DNA from: a virus
Direction: 5' to 3' (one strand)
Length of the DNA stretch: 23,972 bases
IMG/VR virus record: IMGVR_UViG_3300037485_000166
Span: 1-23,972 of that record
Shown here: piece by piece, positions 1-8,504 of the stretch
Position numbering within the stretch: the first letter of the stretch is position 1
Layout: every line of letters begins with the position of its first letter
Program-made: the position numbers and the translations under genes
The notes under the pieces: model-generated
Told to the model about the DNA's origin: nothing
Seen by the model: only the letters and a program-made list of their open reading frames with translations
The model's database searches: none

Positions 1-2
1 AG

Positions 3-377
3 ATGGATGAGCTTGCGCCCTATTGGAAGTTCCAAGACTATGGTGTGCAGGGCAAGTCCTCAAGCTCCAAAGCCCCAAGCAGTCCTTTTAGATTTGGAAC
101 AGGTAGCGGAATGGCAGGAGGCTTATCACGCGCCATAGAAAAATGGGTTGCCGCACGAAGGTTTCAGTTTAGGGATAAGAAAGGTAAATTTTTAAGCTAC
201 GATGCAACTGCATTTATTGTAAGCCGCAGCATCTACAACAAGGGTATCAAGACAACCAGCTTCTTTACCCGACCCTTTCAGCTAAAGTTTGAACAGTTAC
301 CAGAGGAGATTGCAACGGCATACGCTCTTGAGTTATCTGACTTCTTACGCTTCACATTGCAAAACCAAAAAGAATGA
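3..377 (+). CDS. Neck / tail-completion-like protein, 5'-truncated
   Basis: The reading frame is open to the left edge and the first ATG lies two bases in, so the true start is probably upstream of the window. The visible 124 residues begin with LAPYWKFQDYGVQGK and end with a segment (AFIVSRSIYNKGI, then TSFFTRPF) that resembles small HK97-gp10/tail-completion proteins of Bacteroidota phages. Those proteins sit at the head-tail joint. The gene overlaps the next tail gene by ATGA, so the two are probably translationally coupled. The family assignment is from memory and from context. A different minor virion protein is possible. Confidence 0.5.
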   Translation: MDELAPYWKFQDYGVQGKSSSSKAPSSPFRFGTGSGMAGGLSRAIEKWVAARRFQFRDKKGKFLSYDATAFIVSRSIYNKGIKTTSFFTRPFQLKFEQLPEEIATAYALELSDFLRFTLQNQKE

Positions 378-1639
378 GTACACCAGTATCAGCACTACCC
401 GCGAGCATAGCTCAAGCTCGTAGCCCTTTATTTGTAACAGGCAAGAATAACACGCTACCAAACGATGCGCTTTATTCTTTTGATATTGCAATAGCAATCT
501 ATACAGGAACGCAAACTCCCGTAGCAGGACAAACAACATACAACCTTTCAAAGCCGTATGCGGTAAATAATGTCATAAACTACGAGGTGAGTGATTTGGT
601 GCGTGAGCGTTTCTTACATCCATTCGGCAAGGCGTTTATCACCGACCCAAGTGCATCAGAAACGGGTGAAGCGTTATGGGTACGCAGAACAGGCAGCTTC
701 TCATACTCTAATAATGGCTCTGCTCCCGAATCGGCAAGCGCAGGAACTGCTTACTTTCTTGCTTTAGATGGCTACAAGGCATTGGGTCAGCAGCAGAATA
801 CAGGAGTAACGCAGCCCAACCTATTCACCAATCGTACGATGCAGGTTCTTGCAGGTAACTACCAATCGTTGCCCGTATCGTATAACACCACAAGCAACGT
901 CAATGGTTTTAGTATTGAAATCAACGGAGCAGAATACTGGTTCTCTTTGAAGGATGAGTTGGGATGGGCAAACACTACGACCACCTCAACGCAGGTGGTT
1001 ATCTACATCCCCTCTGGCGTTGCTAACGTAGCAGCATTCTTGGGCATCACACCAACAGACAATTACACCATCAACCTGCTTGTCAATAGCGAAGGCATTG
1101 CCTACAACGACAGGGTGAAGACTGATGGTGGTACGGTAGAAGGGCTGAACTGCCTATGCGAAGCACTTGAGGCATTGGGTGAGGTAGATGACAAGACCGC
1201 AGTAGACTTTGAAGTTATCTGCGAACCGAAATACGACCCTTACCTTGTGCAGTTCGTGAACAAGTTTGGAATGAGCGACTACATCACGTTCTTTAAGAAG
1301 TCAACGGAGCAGGGTAACTTCACTCAAGACCAATATCAAAAGAGCATTTATGCAGATGCTTATACGGATGTAAACTACAACAACGGCAAGTACCAGTCCT
1401 TTAACATCAACTCACGCAACACCCTAACCTTTAACACGGGCTTTGTAGAGGAGTCGTATGGCGAGGTGGTAGAGGAGATTCTGATGAGCGAGAAGGTTGC
1501 TATCTACGAAGATGGGCAATGGGTAGCGGTGATTCCTAATCGTGGAAGTATTGACTATCAAAAGTCAATCAACGATAAGACCATAAACTACACCATGAGT
1601 TTCACCTACGCCTTTGACCAGAGGATGCTTGTACGATGA
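374..1639 (+). CDS. Large tail protein, Bacteroidota-phage type
   Basis: This 421-residue protein has no signal peptide or membrane segment and is rich in Thr, Asn, Ser and aromatic residues, as expected of a beta-rich virion protein. The middle carries CEPKYDPYLVQFVNKFG followed by YITFFKKS. The end carries LMSEKVAIY and INYTMSFTYAFDQRMLVR. I recall this combination from tail proteins of Flavobacterium-like phages. It starts on the ATGA that ends the preceding gene and itself ends in an ATGA overlap with the following tail gene. A tail or tail-tip role is inferred from these neighbours and the nearby tape measure. The exact role is not visible. Confidence 0.55.
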   Translation: MSTPVSALPASIAQARSPLFVTGKNNTLPNDALYSFDIAIAIYTGTQTPVAGQTTYNLSKPYAVNNVINYEVSDLVRERFLHPFGKAFITDPSASETGEALWVRRTGSFSYSNNGSAPESASAGTAYFLALDGYKALGQQQNTGVTQPNLFTNRTMQVLAGNYQSLPVSYNTTSNVNGFSIEINGAEYWFSLKDELGWANTTTTSTQVVIYIPSGVANVAAFLGITPTDNYTINLLVNSEGIAYNDRVKTDGGTVEGLNCLCEALEALGEVDDKTAVDFEVICEPKYDPYLVQFVNKFGMSDYITFFKKSTEQGNFTQDQYQKSIYADAYTDVNYNNGKYQSFNINSRNTLTFNTGFVEESYGEVVEEILMSEKVAIYEDGQWVAVIPNRGSIDYQKSINDKTINYTMSFTYAFDQRMLVR

Positions 1640-3660
1640 ACAAGGTTGATATTTACGTTAACAATGTGCGCTTGGATATATTCCAAGATGAGGAGATTAG
1701 CATCAACCTATCCGTGCAGAACGTACAGGACATCTCAAAGGTGTTCACGGACTTTACGCAGGGCTTCACCGTTCCTGCGAGTGCAACGAACAACGCAGTA
1801 TTCAGTTACTACTACCGCAATGATGTGGTGGGTGGCTTTGATGGTAGGTTAAGAGCAGAAGCAAGAATCGAAATAAACTCCTTGCCCTTCCGCACGGGAA
1901 TCGTAGAACTGGAGAATGTGCAGTTAAAAGGCACAGAGCCTTATGCGTACACGCTGACGTTCTATGGGGATGTAGTAACGCTTATTGATTTGTTTGGAGA
2001 GGACTATCTGTACGACCTTGACTTCAGCGACTACAATCACGAGTATTCTGATGATGCGGTTTTTGCACGTTTTACTACTGATACCTACGCTCCGTTGTTT
2101 TATCCGTTATGCAGCCCTGTAAAAAATTGGTTTTACCAAAGCGGTGGTGGAGCAGGTGCTGACAACGTGAATAACATTGCTCACAAGTCAGGCGGTGGAA
2201 GTCAAGGTAATCGTGGAATACGATACTATGAGTTGAAGCCTGCGCTGAAGGTGTATGCTATTTTGGAACAGATACAAGCAAAATACGGCATCACATTTAC
2301 TGGCTCATTCCTAAACATAACGCCATTCCAAGACCTGTCGCTATGGTTGCACCGATTTGAGGGGTATCTATTTGCAGGGGGCAATGATATTGCTTATCAG
2401 TTAATAAATATGAACCGCAATACGGGAAGCGGTTCGCAGTTTAGTTTAGCAACTGATACTTGGACAGTTGTAGATAGCAAGCAATATGACTTGGATATTA
2501 CAATGACAAACGTGAGCGAAAACTATGAACTATCTGTATTTCGTAATGGAGTATTTGACTTTTCGGTCTTGGTGAATGCTCACGCTGCATCTTCCGTGAC
2601 TACAACTATGGCTGCCTTGTCATTTGCAGCAGGAGACACGGTGCAGTTGTTTATCAGGCCGCAGAGTGCTACTGCAATGAGCTATCAATGCACGGACTAT
2701 TCTGCCATTGATGGCGATACGTCTGTCGTTAGTTTCTCGGTAGACCAAACTCTATTCGCAACGTATTCCTTTCAAGTGATAGTGCAAGACATAATGCCCG
2801 AAATAAAAGTCAAGGACTTCTTGGCAGGCATTCTGAAGATGTACAATATGGTAATTGTACCAACTACATCTACGAGCTTCTTGCTTCAGCCGTTGGATGA
2901 TTGGTACGCAGCAGGAAGCGACAAAGACTATCAAGAGTATTTAGACATAACCGAGTATGTGGTAAACAGGCCACCGCTTTACAGGGAGATTGAGTTTAAG
3001 TACCAAGAGACGCAGCAGATATTAGGCTTCCAATACTTGCAGACAAACAATGTCGGATTTGGGGATTTGAACACCACCTTCACTTTTGATGGCGATGAGT
3101 TCCTAATTGAAGTGCCGTTTGAATGCCCTTTGTTTGAGAGGCTGACCGACCAACATACAAGCACTCTAACCAACGTACTCGTGTACAAAAGCATCACAAG
3201 CGAAGCAAATGAAGATGGCACATTTAATCCATACTTGGGTGCGCCCATTCTATTCTACGGGTACTTTAATGACTACGACCTTACATCAAATCCTTTGACG
3301 TTTGTAGATGCAGACGGAACTCATAGGCTTGTTGAGATTGCTTGGTATGCCAACACTTCAAACCGCTATCAAAGTGCAGGGGCATCACACGCTATCACGT
3401 TTGGCGCAGACATAGACCCCTTCCACCTGCAATCGGTAAACCAAAGCCTCTACAACAATGAGTGGAGCAACTACATCACCGACCTTTATTCTATCCAGCG
3501 CAGGTTGTATAATGTAGAAGCGGTGTTGCCCATCGGTAAAATCATAACGCTGAACCTTCAAAATGCAATCATCTGGAACAACACCAAGTACCTAATCAAC
3601 AACGTGAGTCTTAATATGACCACAGGCAAAGCAACATTTGAACTCCTCAACGTAGTATGA
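1636..3660 (+). CDS. Large tail/baseplate-hub-like protein
   Basis: This is a 674-residue protein, one of the largest in the window. The N-terminus (VDIYVNNVRLDIFQDEEISI, then FTDFTQGFTVPAS) looks like the start of Bacteroidota phage tail proteins that follow the preceding family. The C-terminus ends in a beta-rich section (IWNNTKYLINNVSLNMTTGK). Residues about 255-375, between two more conserved-looking parts, resemble an inserted beta-sandwich and contain FAAGDTVQLFIRP. A hub or tail-tip role next to the tape measure is an inference. The gene overlaps both neighbours by ATGA, which points to coupled translation of the tail block. Confidence 0.5.
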   Translation: MNKVDIYVNNVRLDIFQDEEISINLSVQNVQDISKVFTDFTQGFTVPASATNNAVFSYYYRNDVVGGFDGRLRAEARIEINSLPFRTGIVELENVQLKGTEPYAYTLTFYGDVVTLIDLFGEDYLYDLDFSDYNHEYSDDAVFARFTTDTYAPLFYPLCSPVKNWFYQSGGGAGADNVNNIAHKSGGGSQGNRGIRYYELKPALKVYAILEQIQAKYGITFTGSFLNITPFQDLSLWLHRFEGYLFAGGNDIAYQLINMNRNTGSGSQFSLATDTWTVVDSKQYDLDITMTNVSENYELSVFRNGVFDFSVLVNAHAASSVTTTMAALSFAAGDTVQLFIRPQSATAMSYQCTDYSAIDGDTSVVSFSVDQTLFATYSFQVIVQDIMPEIKVKDFLAGILKMYNMVIVPTTSTSFLLQPLDDWYAAGSDKDYQEYLDITEYVVNRPPLYREIEFKYQETQQILGFQYLQTNNVGFGDLNTTFTFDGDEFLIEVPFECPLFERLTDQHTSTLTNVLVYKSITSEANEDGTFNPYLGAPILFYGYFNDYDLTSNPLTFVDADGTHRLVEIAWYANTSNRYQSAGASHAITFGADIDPFHLQSVNQSLYNNEWSNYITDLYSIQRRLYNVEAVLPIGKIITLNLQNAIIWNNTKYLINNVSLNMTTGKATFELLNVV

Positions 3661-3815
3661 AACAGACTTATTTAGGTTATTTAGTAGAGTTACTTCAGTC
3701 GGATGATTGGTGTGGGGTCAGTGAAGCCGTTGATTTAGCAAAAGGCAAATACGCCCTCCCAAGAAATTGGAGTGAAGGCATTAAACTCATTAAAAGGCAA
3801 TGGCAGAGCAAATAG
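3657..3815 (+). CDS. 52-residue protein before the tape measure
   Basis: The frame starts on the ATGA that closes the upstream tail gene and ends 16 bases inside the tape-measure gene, an arrangement typical of coupled phage genes. The protein starts MKQTYLGYLVELLQSDDW and ends in a basic stretch, IKLIKRQWQSK. It has no recognisable domain. Tail assembly chaperones often occupy this slot, but they are usually much longer, and I found no canonical slippery heptamer joining it to the next frame. Function is unknown. That it is a gene is supported mainly by the two overlaps. Confidence 0.55.
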   Translation: MKQTYLGYLVELLQSDDWCGVSEAVDLAKGKYALPRNWSEGIKLIKRQWQSK

Positions 3816-5791
3816 ATATTAATATAAAAATCAATTCCAACCTTAACACTACGGCTGATAAGGCGGTAAAGGGAATTGATAAAGTAAAGGATGCTGCGGC
3901 TGAAGCCAGTAAAGGCAGTAAAGAACTTGGTGAGACCACCGAAGGGGCTATTACTCTTATTGATGAGGGGTTTGGTGGCATAGGCACTAAATTAAAAAAT
4001 GTCAAGCAAGGACTCACGGCTCTAAAGACTGGATTTGATGCATCATTCAAAGCGGGCGTTGCAGGAGCAAGTACTTTACAGAAGGCTCTAATTGCAACAG
4101 GAATTGGTGCTTTAGTTGTAGCGTTAGGGTTGATTGTTGCCTATTGGGATGACATCACGGGCTTCATTACGGGAGCATCATCAGAGCAAACAAAACTACT
4201 CGAAAAAACAGAAAAGACTGCTCAGGCGCAGCAGGATGCTTTAGATGCCCTCAGCCTACAAGAGAACTCACTTCGCTTGGCTGGCAAGTCGGAGAAGGAG
4301 ATTCGCGACTTAAAGGTTCAGCAGACCAATGAGACCATTACATCATTAGAAGCTCAACTCTTGGTGCAAGAGCAAATTAAGAAAAGCCAAGAAGATTCCG
4401 CTAAACGCAATAAGCAGATATTAGATGACATTATTAAAACGGTGGCAGTACCCCTTACAATGCTACTACAAACTCTTGACAATGTAGGCACTGCACTTGG
4501 AAAGGATTTTGGGTTAGAAAAATCATTTAAGGCCACACGCGATTCTTTTGCAAGCGGTCTCGGAGATATGATTTTTGACCAATCAGATGAAATAAAAGCC
4601 GAAGGTGAGGCGGCAATTAAAGAAACCAAAGACCAACTTGCCAAGTTAAAAAGCGCCCGCGATGGGGTCATTCTCCAAGACAGGAAGGAGAAGGCCGATG
4701 CCGCAAAAATAGCAGCAGAGAAAGCAGCAAAAGACGCAGAGGCTCTGGTAGCAAAGGAGAAGGAAACTCAAGCTGCGATAGCTGCCCTAAACAAAGAAAC
4801 GCTTGATTTGATTGCTGCTAACCAAGAGGCGGCATTAAAGGATGAGACCGACCGTGAGACCACCCGCTTTGCCAACTTACAAGCAAAGCTCACTCGTGAG
4901 CGTGATGAGCAGGTAAAAGCAGCAGCAGGCAATGAAGAACTAATTGCTGCGGTAAACGCCAAGTTTGATGCGTTAGAAGTACAGGCAGCGCAAACCCACG
5001 CTACTACGTTAGAGAACATTGATAAGACATCGAAGGACAAGATACTTGCGCAGAATCAGCAGGCCGCAGACATCAACCGCAACCTCATTGCCAATGAGCA
5101 GGTGCGTGAGCTTGCCAATCTTCAAGCAGCATTCGATGCACAATACGCAGCAGCAGAAGGCAACGATGCTCTGCGCCTTGCCCTACAAAACAAATTCAAT
5201 GCAGATGTCGCTAAAGTAAATGATGATGCGCAAAAAACCCAAGCAGAAAAAGACAAAGCATATCGCCAACAACTACAAGACCTTGCTACCGACTCGGCTC
5301 TTGGGACTATATCTGCGTTAAAAGAACTAAACTCTATTTTTGATGCGGATAACGAAGAAGCAGCGCAAAAGTCATTCAATAGAAACAAGGCGTTAAGTAT
5401 TGTTGAAACGCTTATCACGACTTTTACCGCAGCTCAAAAAGCGTATGCATCGCAGCTAATTATTGGTGACCCCACCTCCATAATTCGTGGGCAGATTGCA
5501 GCAGGTATAGCCGTAGCGGGTGGCCTTGCTCGTGTAGCGGCAATCTCTGCAACAAAGTTTAATTCAAGCGGTGTAGAACCATCTGCACCCTCTGCAAGTA
5601 GCGCAGCAGGTCGCGGTGGTGGCGTTCCTGCGCCTCAATTTAACATCGTAGGTCAGAGTGGTACTAACCAACTTGCCCAGAGCATAGGTGGTCAATTCAG
5701 CCAACCCATCCGTGCTTATGTCGTAGGGCAGGATGTCACGACCTCACAACAACTACAACGCCAAAGAGTAAGAACCGCAACATTCGGATGA
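3800..5791 (+). CDS. Tail tape-measure protein
   Basis: This 663-residue, Ala/Lys/Glu/Gln-rich protein probably sets tail length and is ejected with the DNA. Residues about 96-122 form a hydrophobic segment (TGIGALVVALGLIVAYW). Residues about 130-500 are mostly heptad-like, charged coiled coil with long Ala/Lys/Glu runs. Near residues 533-590 a second hydrophobic part reads TLITTFTAAQKAYA and then GIAVAGGLARVAAIS, which is characteristic of tape-measure C-termini in Bacteroidota phages. At 663 residues it predicts a tail of roughly 100 nm using the usual 0.15 nm per residue, which is an inference only. It ends in an ATGA overlap with the protease gene. Confidence 0.85.
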   Translation: MAEQIDINIKINSNLNTTADKAVKGIDKVKDAAAEASKGSKELGETTEGAITLIDEGFGGIGTKLKNVKQGLTALKTGFDASFKAGVAGASTLQKALIATGIGALVVALGLIVAYWDDITGFITGASSEQTKLLEKTEKTAQAQQDALDALSLQENSLRLAGKSEKEIRDLKVQQTNETITSLEAQLLVQEQIKKSQEDSAKRNKQILDDIIKTVAVPLTMLLQTLDNVGTALGKDFGLEKSFKATRDSFASGLGDMIFDQSDEIKAEGEAAIKETKDQLAKLKSARDGVILQDRKEKADAAKIAAEKAAKDAEALVAKEKETQAAIAALNKETLDLIAANQEAALKDETDRETTRFANLQAKLTRERDEQVKAAAGNEELIAAVNAKFDALEVQAAQTHATTLENIDKTSKDKILAQNQQAADINRNLIANEQVRELANLQAAFDAQYAAAEGNDALRLALQNKFNADVAKVNDDAQKTQAEKDKAYRQQLQDLATDSALGTISALKELNSIFDADNEEAAQKSFNRNKALSIVETLITTFTAAQKAYASQLIIGDPTSIIRGQIAAGIAVAGGLARVAAISATKFNSSGVEPSAPSASSAAGRGGGVPAPQFNIVGQSGTNQLAQSIGGQFSQPIRAYVVGQDVTTSQQLQRQRVRTATFG

Positions 5792-6723
5792 TGAAACTAA
5801 TTGAACTTATACTTGATGAATCAATGCTTTTAACTGGCATTGACGCAATCTCCCTTGTAGAATACCCTGCGATTGAAGAGGACTTCATAGCCCTCAACTC
5901 ACAACGGGTGGAGTTCGCTACCCAGAGCGATGAGAAGCGAATCCTTATGGGAGCAGCACTCGTACCCAACAAGCCCATCTACCGAGCAGAAGGCGAGGAG
6001 GAGTTCTATGTGTACTTCAGCGAAGCCACCATCCGCAAAGCAAGCGAGATGTTCTTTCAGAAGTCCAAGCAGAACAACGCTACGCTTGAACACGAGGTAG
6101 GCATCAATGGCCTCACGGTTGTAGAGTCTTGGATTATTGAAGATGACGTACAAGACAAGAGCAAGAAGTATGGCTTTGATTTACCCATAGGCACTTGGAT
6201 GGTATCTATGAAAGTCAACAACCCCGAAATTTGGACAAACTTTGTCAAGACAGGGAAGGTCAAAGGCTTTTCTATTGAAGGGTACTTCGTGGACAAGCTA
6301 AACCTTGCCAAGCAAGAGATGGCACACCTTGAGGAGCAGGAAGCAGCGTTGATGCTTGCACAGATTGTTGCTATCATCAAACGTGATGGCCGCAAGAAGT
6401 CGGGAACACGCACAGAGATGGAATCGTTTGCCGATTACCCAGATGCGGTACGCAATAACGCCAAGCGTGGCATTGAACTAAACGAGAAGAACGGCAACAA
6501 GTGTGCTACTCCTGTCGGTAAGGTAAGAGCGCAGCAGCTCGCACAGGGCAAGCCTGTGAGCGTAGAGACAATCACACGGATGTACTCGTATCTATCAAGA
6601 GCCGAAGAATACTACGATGAGAATGACACGCAAGCCTGTGGCACAATATCGTTCCTACTATGGGGAGGTCTTGCAGGCAAGCGTTGGGCAGAATCAAAAC
6701 TTAAAGAACTTAACAATGAATAG
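5788..6723 (+). CDS. XkdF-like prohead protease with C-terminal extension
   Basis: Residues 50-170 match the XkdF-like S78-type prohead protease pattern. They contain MGAALVP, a His at 102 in LEHEVG, GTWMVSMKV, and a Ser at 162 in VKGFSIEG. The His/Ser pair is the expected catalytic core. Residues about 213-309 form a second domain running from YPDAVRNNAKRGIELN through GNKCATPVGKVRAQQLAQGK to LLWGGLAGKRWAESKL. I recall this module beside or fused to capsid proteases in Bacteroidota phages. The enzyme should mature the capsid by cutting the scaffold and capsid N-termini. It starts on the tape-measure stop by ATGA. A second ATG follows immediately and could be used instead. Confidence 0.8.
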   Translation: MMKLIELILDESMLLTGIDAISLVEYPAIEEDFIALNSQRVEFATQSDEKRILMGAALVPNKPIYRAEGEEEFYVYFSEATIRKASEMFFQKSKQNNATLEHEVGINGLTVVESWIIEDDVQDKSKKYGFDLPIGTWMVSMKVNNPEIWTNFVKTGKVKGFSIEGYFVDKLNLAKQEMAHLEEQEAALMLAQIVAIIKRDGRKKSGTRTEMESFADYPDAVRNNAKRGIELNEKNGNKCATPVGKVRAQQLAQGKPVSVETITRMYSYLSRAEEYYDENDTQACGTISFLLWGGLAGKRWAESKLKELNNE

Positions 6724-6877
6724 ACCTCAAAAACTCCCTGTCGCTTCACCCAGAGGTGGAAGGCGTGGGTGCTTATGCCCAGACAACACCTACAAGTCAA
6801 ACTGCTGCGATGGCTCATTGCAAGCACAAGGTGTCGGCTCACTTGTTGGGCAGGGAACCGTAGTTATCAATCCCTAA
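6716..6877 (+). CDS. 53-residue Cys-rich mini-protein
   Basis: The start is placed at ATG 6716, which overlaps the protease stop by eight bases. The frame stays open further upstream, but only inside the protease gene. The protein has a basic N-terminus, then RRGCLCPDNTYKSNCCDGSL and GVGSLVGQG. The CxC followed by CC pattern and the Gly-rich end recall small proteins found beside capsid genes of Flavobacterium phages. A metal site or disulfide is possible. It lies between protease and scaffold, so a minor head component is a reasonable guess, but the function is unknown. Confidence 0.65.
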   Translation: MNRPQKLPVASPRGGRRGCLCPDNTYKSNCCDGSLQAQGVGSLVGQGTVVINP

Positions 6878-6917
6878 AAATGTTACAAATAATCAAAACC
6901 CCTTTAATTAGTTAGAT

Positions 6918-7487
6918 ATGAAAGCAAACAATATCCTAAACCGCATACTTGCCGAACTGTCCTCCATCCGCGAGGTTAAGTTTGAGCAAATGACACTTGA
7001 GAACGGAGCCGTTCTTGAGGCAGAATCATTTGAAGCAGGTAACGAAGTATTTGTCCTTAGTGGCGAAGACCGAGTTGCTGCTCCGATTGGCGAACACCTA
7101 CTTGCTGATGGCCGTATTTTGGTCATCACCGAAGAAGGCGTAATCGCTGAAATTAAAGAAGCCCCTGCTGCTGAAGAAGTAGTAGAGGTTGAAGTACCTA
7201 CTGAACTTGCCGATATGGAAGTAGTAGAGGAAGCCCCTGCGGTTGTCGCAATCATTGAGAAAGTTCTCGAAGAGATTGCAATGATGCGTGAGGAGATGAA
7301 AGGAATGCGTGAGGAGATGGGCGGATACGCCAAGAAGGAGGAGATGGCTGCGGTTAAAGCAGAACTATCTGCCGCACCTGCTGCCAAAGCCATCAAGCAC
7401 AACCCCGAAACAAAGCAAGTCCAAAAGATGAGTTCTAACCGCCCCGAAAGAGCGATTGACCGAGTCCTTGCACGAATCAACAAATAA
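6918..7487 (+). CDS. Putative capsid scaffold protein
   Basis: This is a 189-residue acidic protein placed directly before the major capsid gene. Residues 20-80 contain MTLENGAVLEAESFEAGNE and LADGRILVITEEGVI, a small beta-rich segment. The middle is Glu/Val/Ala-rich, and residues about 110-160 form a coiled coil with a near repeat (MREEMKGMREEM). The basic end ERAIDRVLARINK could contact the capsid protein. Length, charge, coiled coil and location all fit a scaffold that is removed by the upstream protease. No direct family signature proves it. A decoration protein would be the alternative. Confidence 0.6.
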   Translation: MKANNILNRILAELSSIREVKFEQMTLENGAVLEAESFEAGNEVFVLSGEDRVAAPIGEHLLADGRILVITEEGVIAEIKEAPAAEEVVEVEVPTELADMEVVEEAPAVVAIIEKVLEEIAMMREEMKGMREEMGGYAKKEEMAAVKAELSAAPAAKAIKHNPETKQVQKMSSNRPERAIDRVLARINK

Positions 7488-7499
7488 TAAATAAACAAA

Positions 7500-8426
7500 A
7501 TGGCTACGACCACTTCAATCACTACAAACTACGCAGGAATTTTTGCGCAGAAGTACATCGCCGCTGCACTTCTTTCTGCTAATACTTTGGACAAAGGACT
7601 CATTGAGATTCTTCCAAACGTAAACTACAAAACAACCCTTCAGAAGGTTGCTACTAACGACATCGTAAAAGATGGTACGTGCGACTTTGATGCAACTTCT
7701 ACCTTGACCTTGACCGACCGCGTACTTGCCGTTGAGCCATTCCAAGTGAACTTGCAGCTTTGCAAAAAGGACTACTACTCATCTTGGATTGGTGGTCAAA
7801 TGGGTTTCTCTGCTTACGATAGCATCCCTGCTTCTTTTGCTGACTTCCTTATCGCTCACGTTGCTGCAAAGACTGCCCAAAAGATTGAGCAGAACATTTG
7901 GAACGGTACTGCTGCAAGCGCAGGAGAATTTAGCGGATTCCTTTCATTGATGACTGCTGACTCTGACGTTATTGACGTAACCGCTACCACCGTGACGGCT
8001 GCGAACGTAATCACCGAGCTTGGTAAAGTAGCTGATGCAATTCCTTCTGCCCTTTATGGTAAAGAGGACTTGACCATCTACGTTCCACAAAACGTAGCGA
8101 AGGCTTATGTCCGCGCTCTTGGTGGATTCGGAACTTCTGGTCTAGGTGCAAATGGTGTTGACAACAAGGGAACGACTTGGTACGGCAACGGAGACTTATA
8201 CTTTGATGGCATCCGCGTTGCTATGGCAAACGGTCTTCCTTCAAACAAGATGGTAGCTGCTGAATCAAGCAACCTATTCTTCGGAACAGGCTTGGCTGAT
8301 GAGCGCAACGAAGTGCGTGTCCTTGATATGGCCGACCTTGACGGAAGTGCCAACATCCGTGTTATCCTTCGCTTCTTCGCAGGAGTTCAGTACGGCATCG
8401 GAGCTGACGTAGTCCTTTACTCTTAA
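7500..8426 (+). CDS. Major capsid protein
   Basis: This 308-residue protein forms the head shell. Segments that I recognise from the capsid family of Bacteroidota phages include YIAAALLSANTLDKGLIEIL, LPNVNYKTTLQKVA, CDFDATSTLTLTDRVLAVEP and FADFLIAHVAAKTAQKIEQN. The HK97 fold is inferred from the family, not demonstrated. The ATG follows an A-rich leader (aataaacaaaATG) with no clear Shine-Dalgarno, a style used by highly expressed Bacteroidota genes. Upstream lie the scaffold and protease genes. A strong hairpin terminator follows 18 bases after the stop, consistent with a short abundant transcript. Confidence 0.85.
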   Translation: MATTTSITTNYAGIFAQKYIAAALLSANTLDKGLIEILPNVNYKTTLQKVATNDIVKDGTCDFDATSTLTLTDRVLAVEPFQVNLQLCKKDYYSSWIGGQMGFSAYDSIPASFADFLIAHVAAKTAQKIEQNIWNGTAASAGEFSGFLSLMTADSDVIDVTATTVTAANVITELGKVADAIPSALYGKEDLTIYVPQNVAKAYVRALGGFGTSGLGANGVDNKGTTWYGNGDLYFDGIRVAMANGLPSNKMVAAESSNLFFGTGLADERNEVRVLDMADLDGSANIRVILRFFAGVQYGIGADVVLYS

Positions 8427-8444
8427 TCCGAGTTAATGTAAATC

Positions 8445-8481
8445 AAGAGGGGGCTTGGGCTATGTCCTCGCCCTCTTTTTT
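8445..8481 (+). terminator. Rho-independent terminator after the capsid gene
   Basis: AAGAGGG (8445-8451) can pair with CCCTCTT (8471-8477), and six T follow from 8476. The loop contains further G/C pairing. It lies between the capsid stop and the tail-tube start, so it probably limits read-through from the capsid transcript. Confidence 0.75.
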
Positions 8482-8504
8482 AATTCTAATAAAAAAAATA
8501 AACA

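Noticed and set aside
3785-3800. Canonical -1 slippery site between the 52-codon frame and the tape measure
   Set aside because: The A-rich run does not give an X-XXY-YYZ heptamer in the correct frame, and the tape measure has its own ATG.
6617-6715. Upstream extension of the Cys-rich mini-protein
   Set aside because: The extension lies entirely within the protease gene. ATG 6716 gives a compact eight-base overlap and a sensible protein.
6908-7522. Long minus-strand open frame (204 codons) opposite the scaffold gene
   Set aside because: It is Ser/Ala-rich and mirrors the codon pattern of the convincing plus-strand gene. It has no leader of its own, and no other minus-strand gene is supported in the window.
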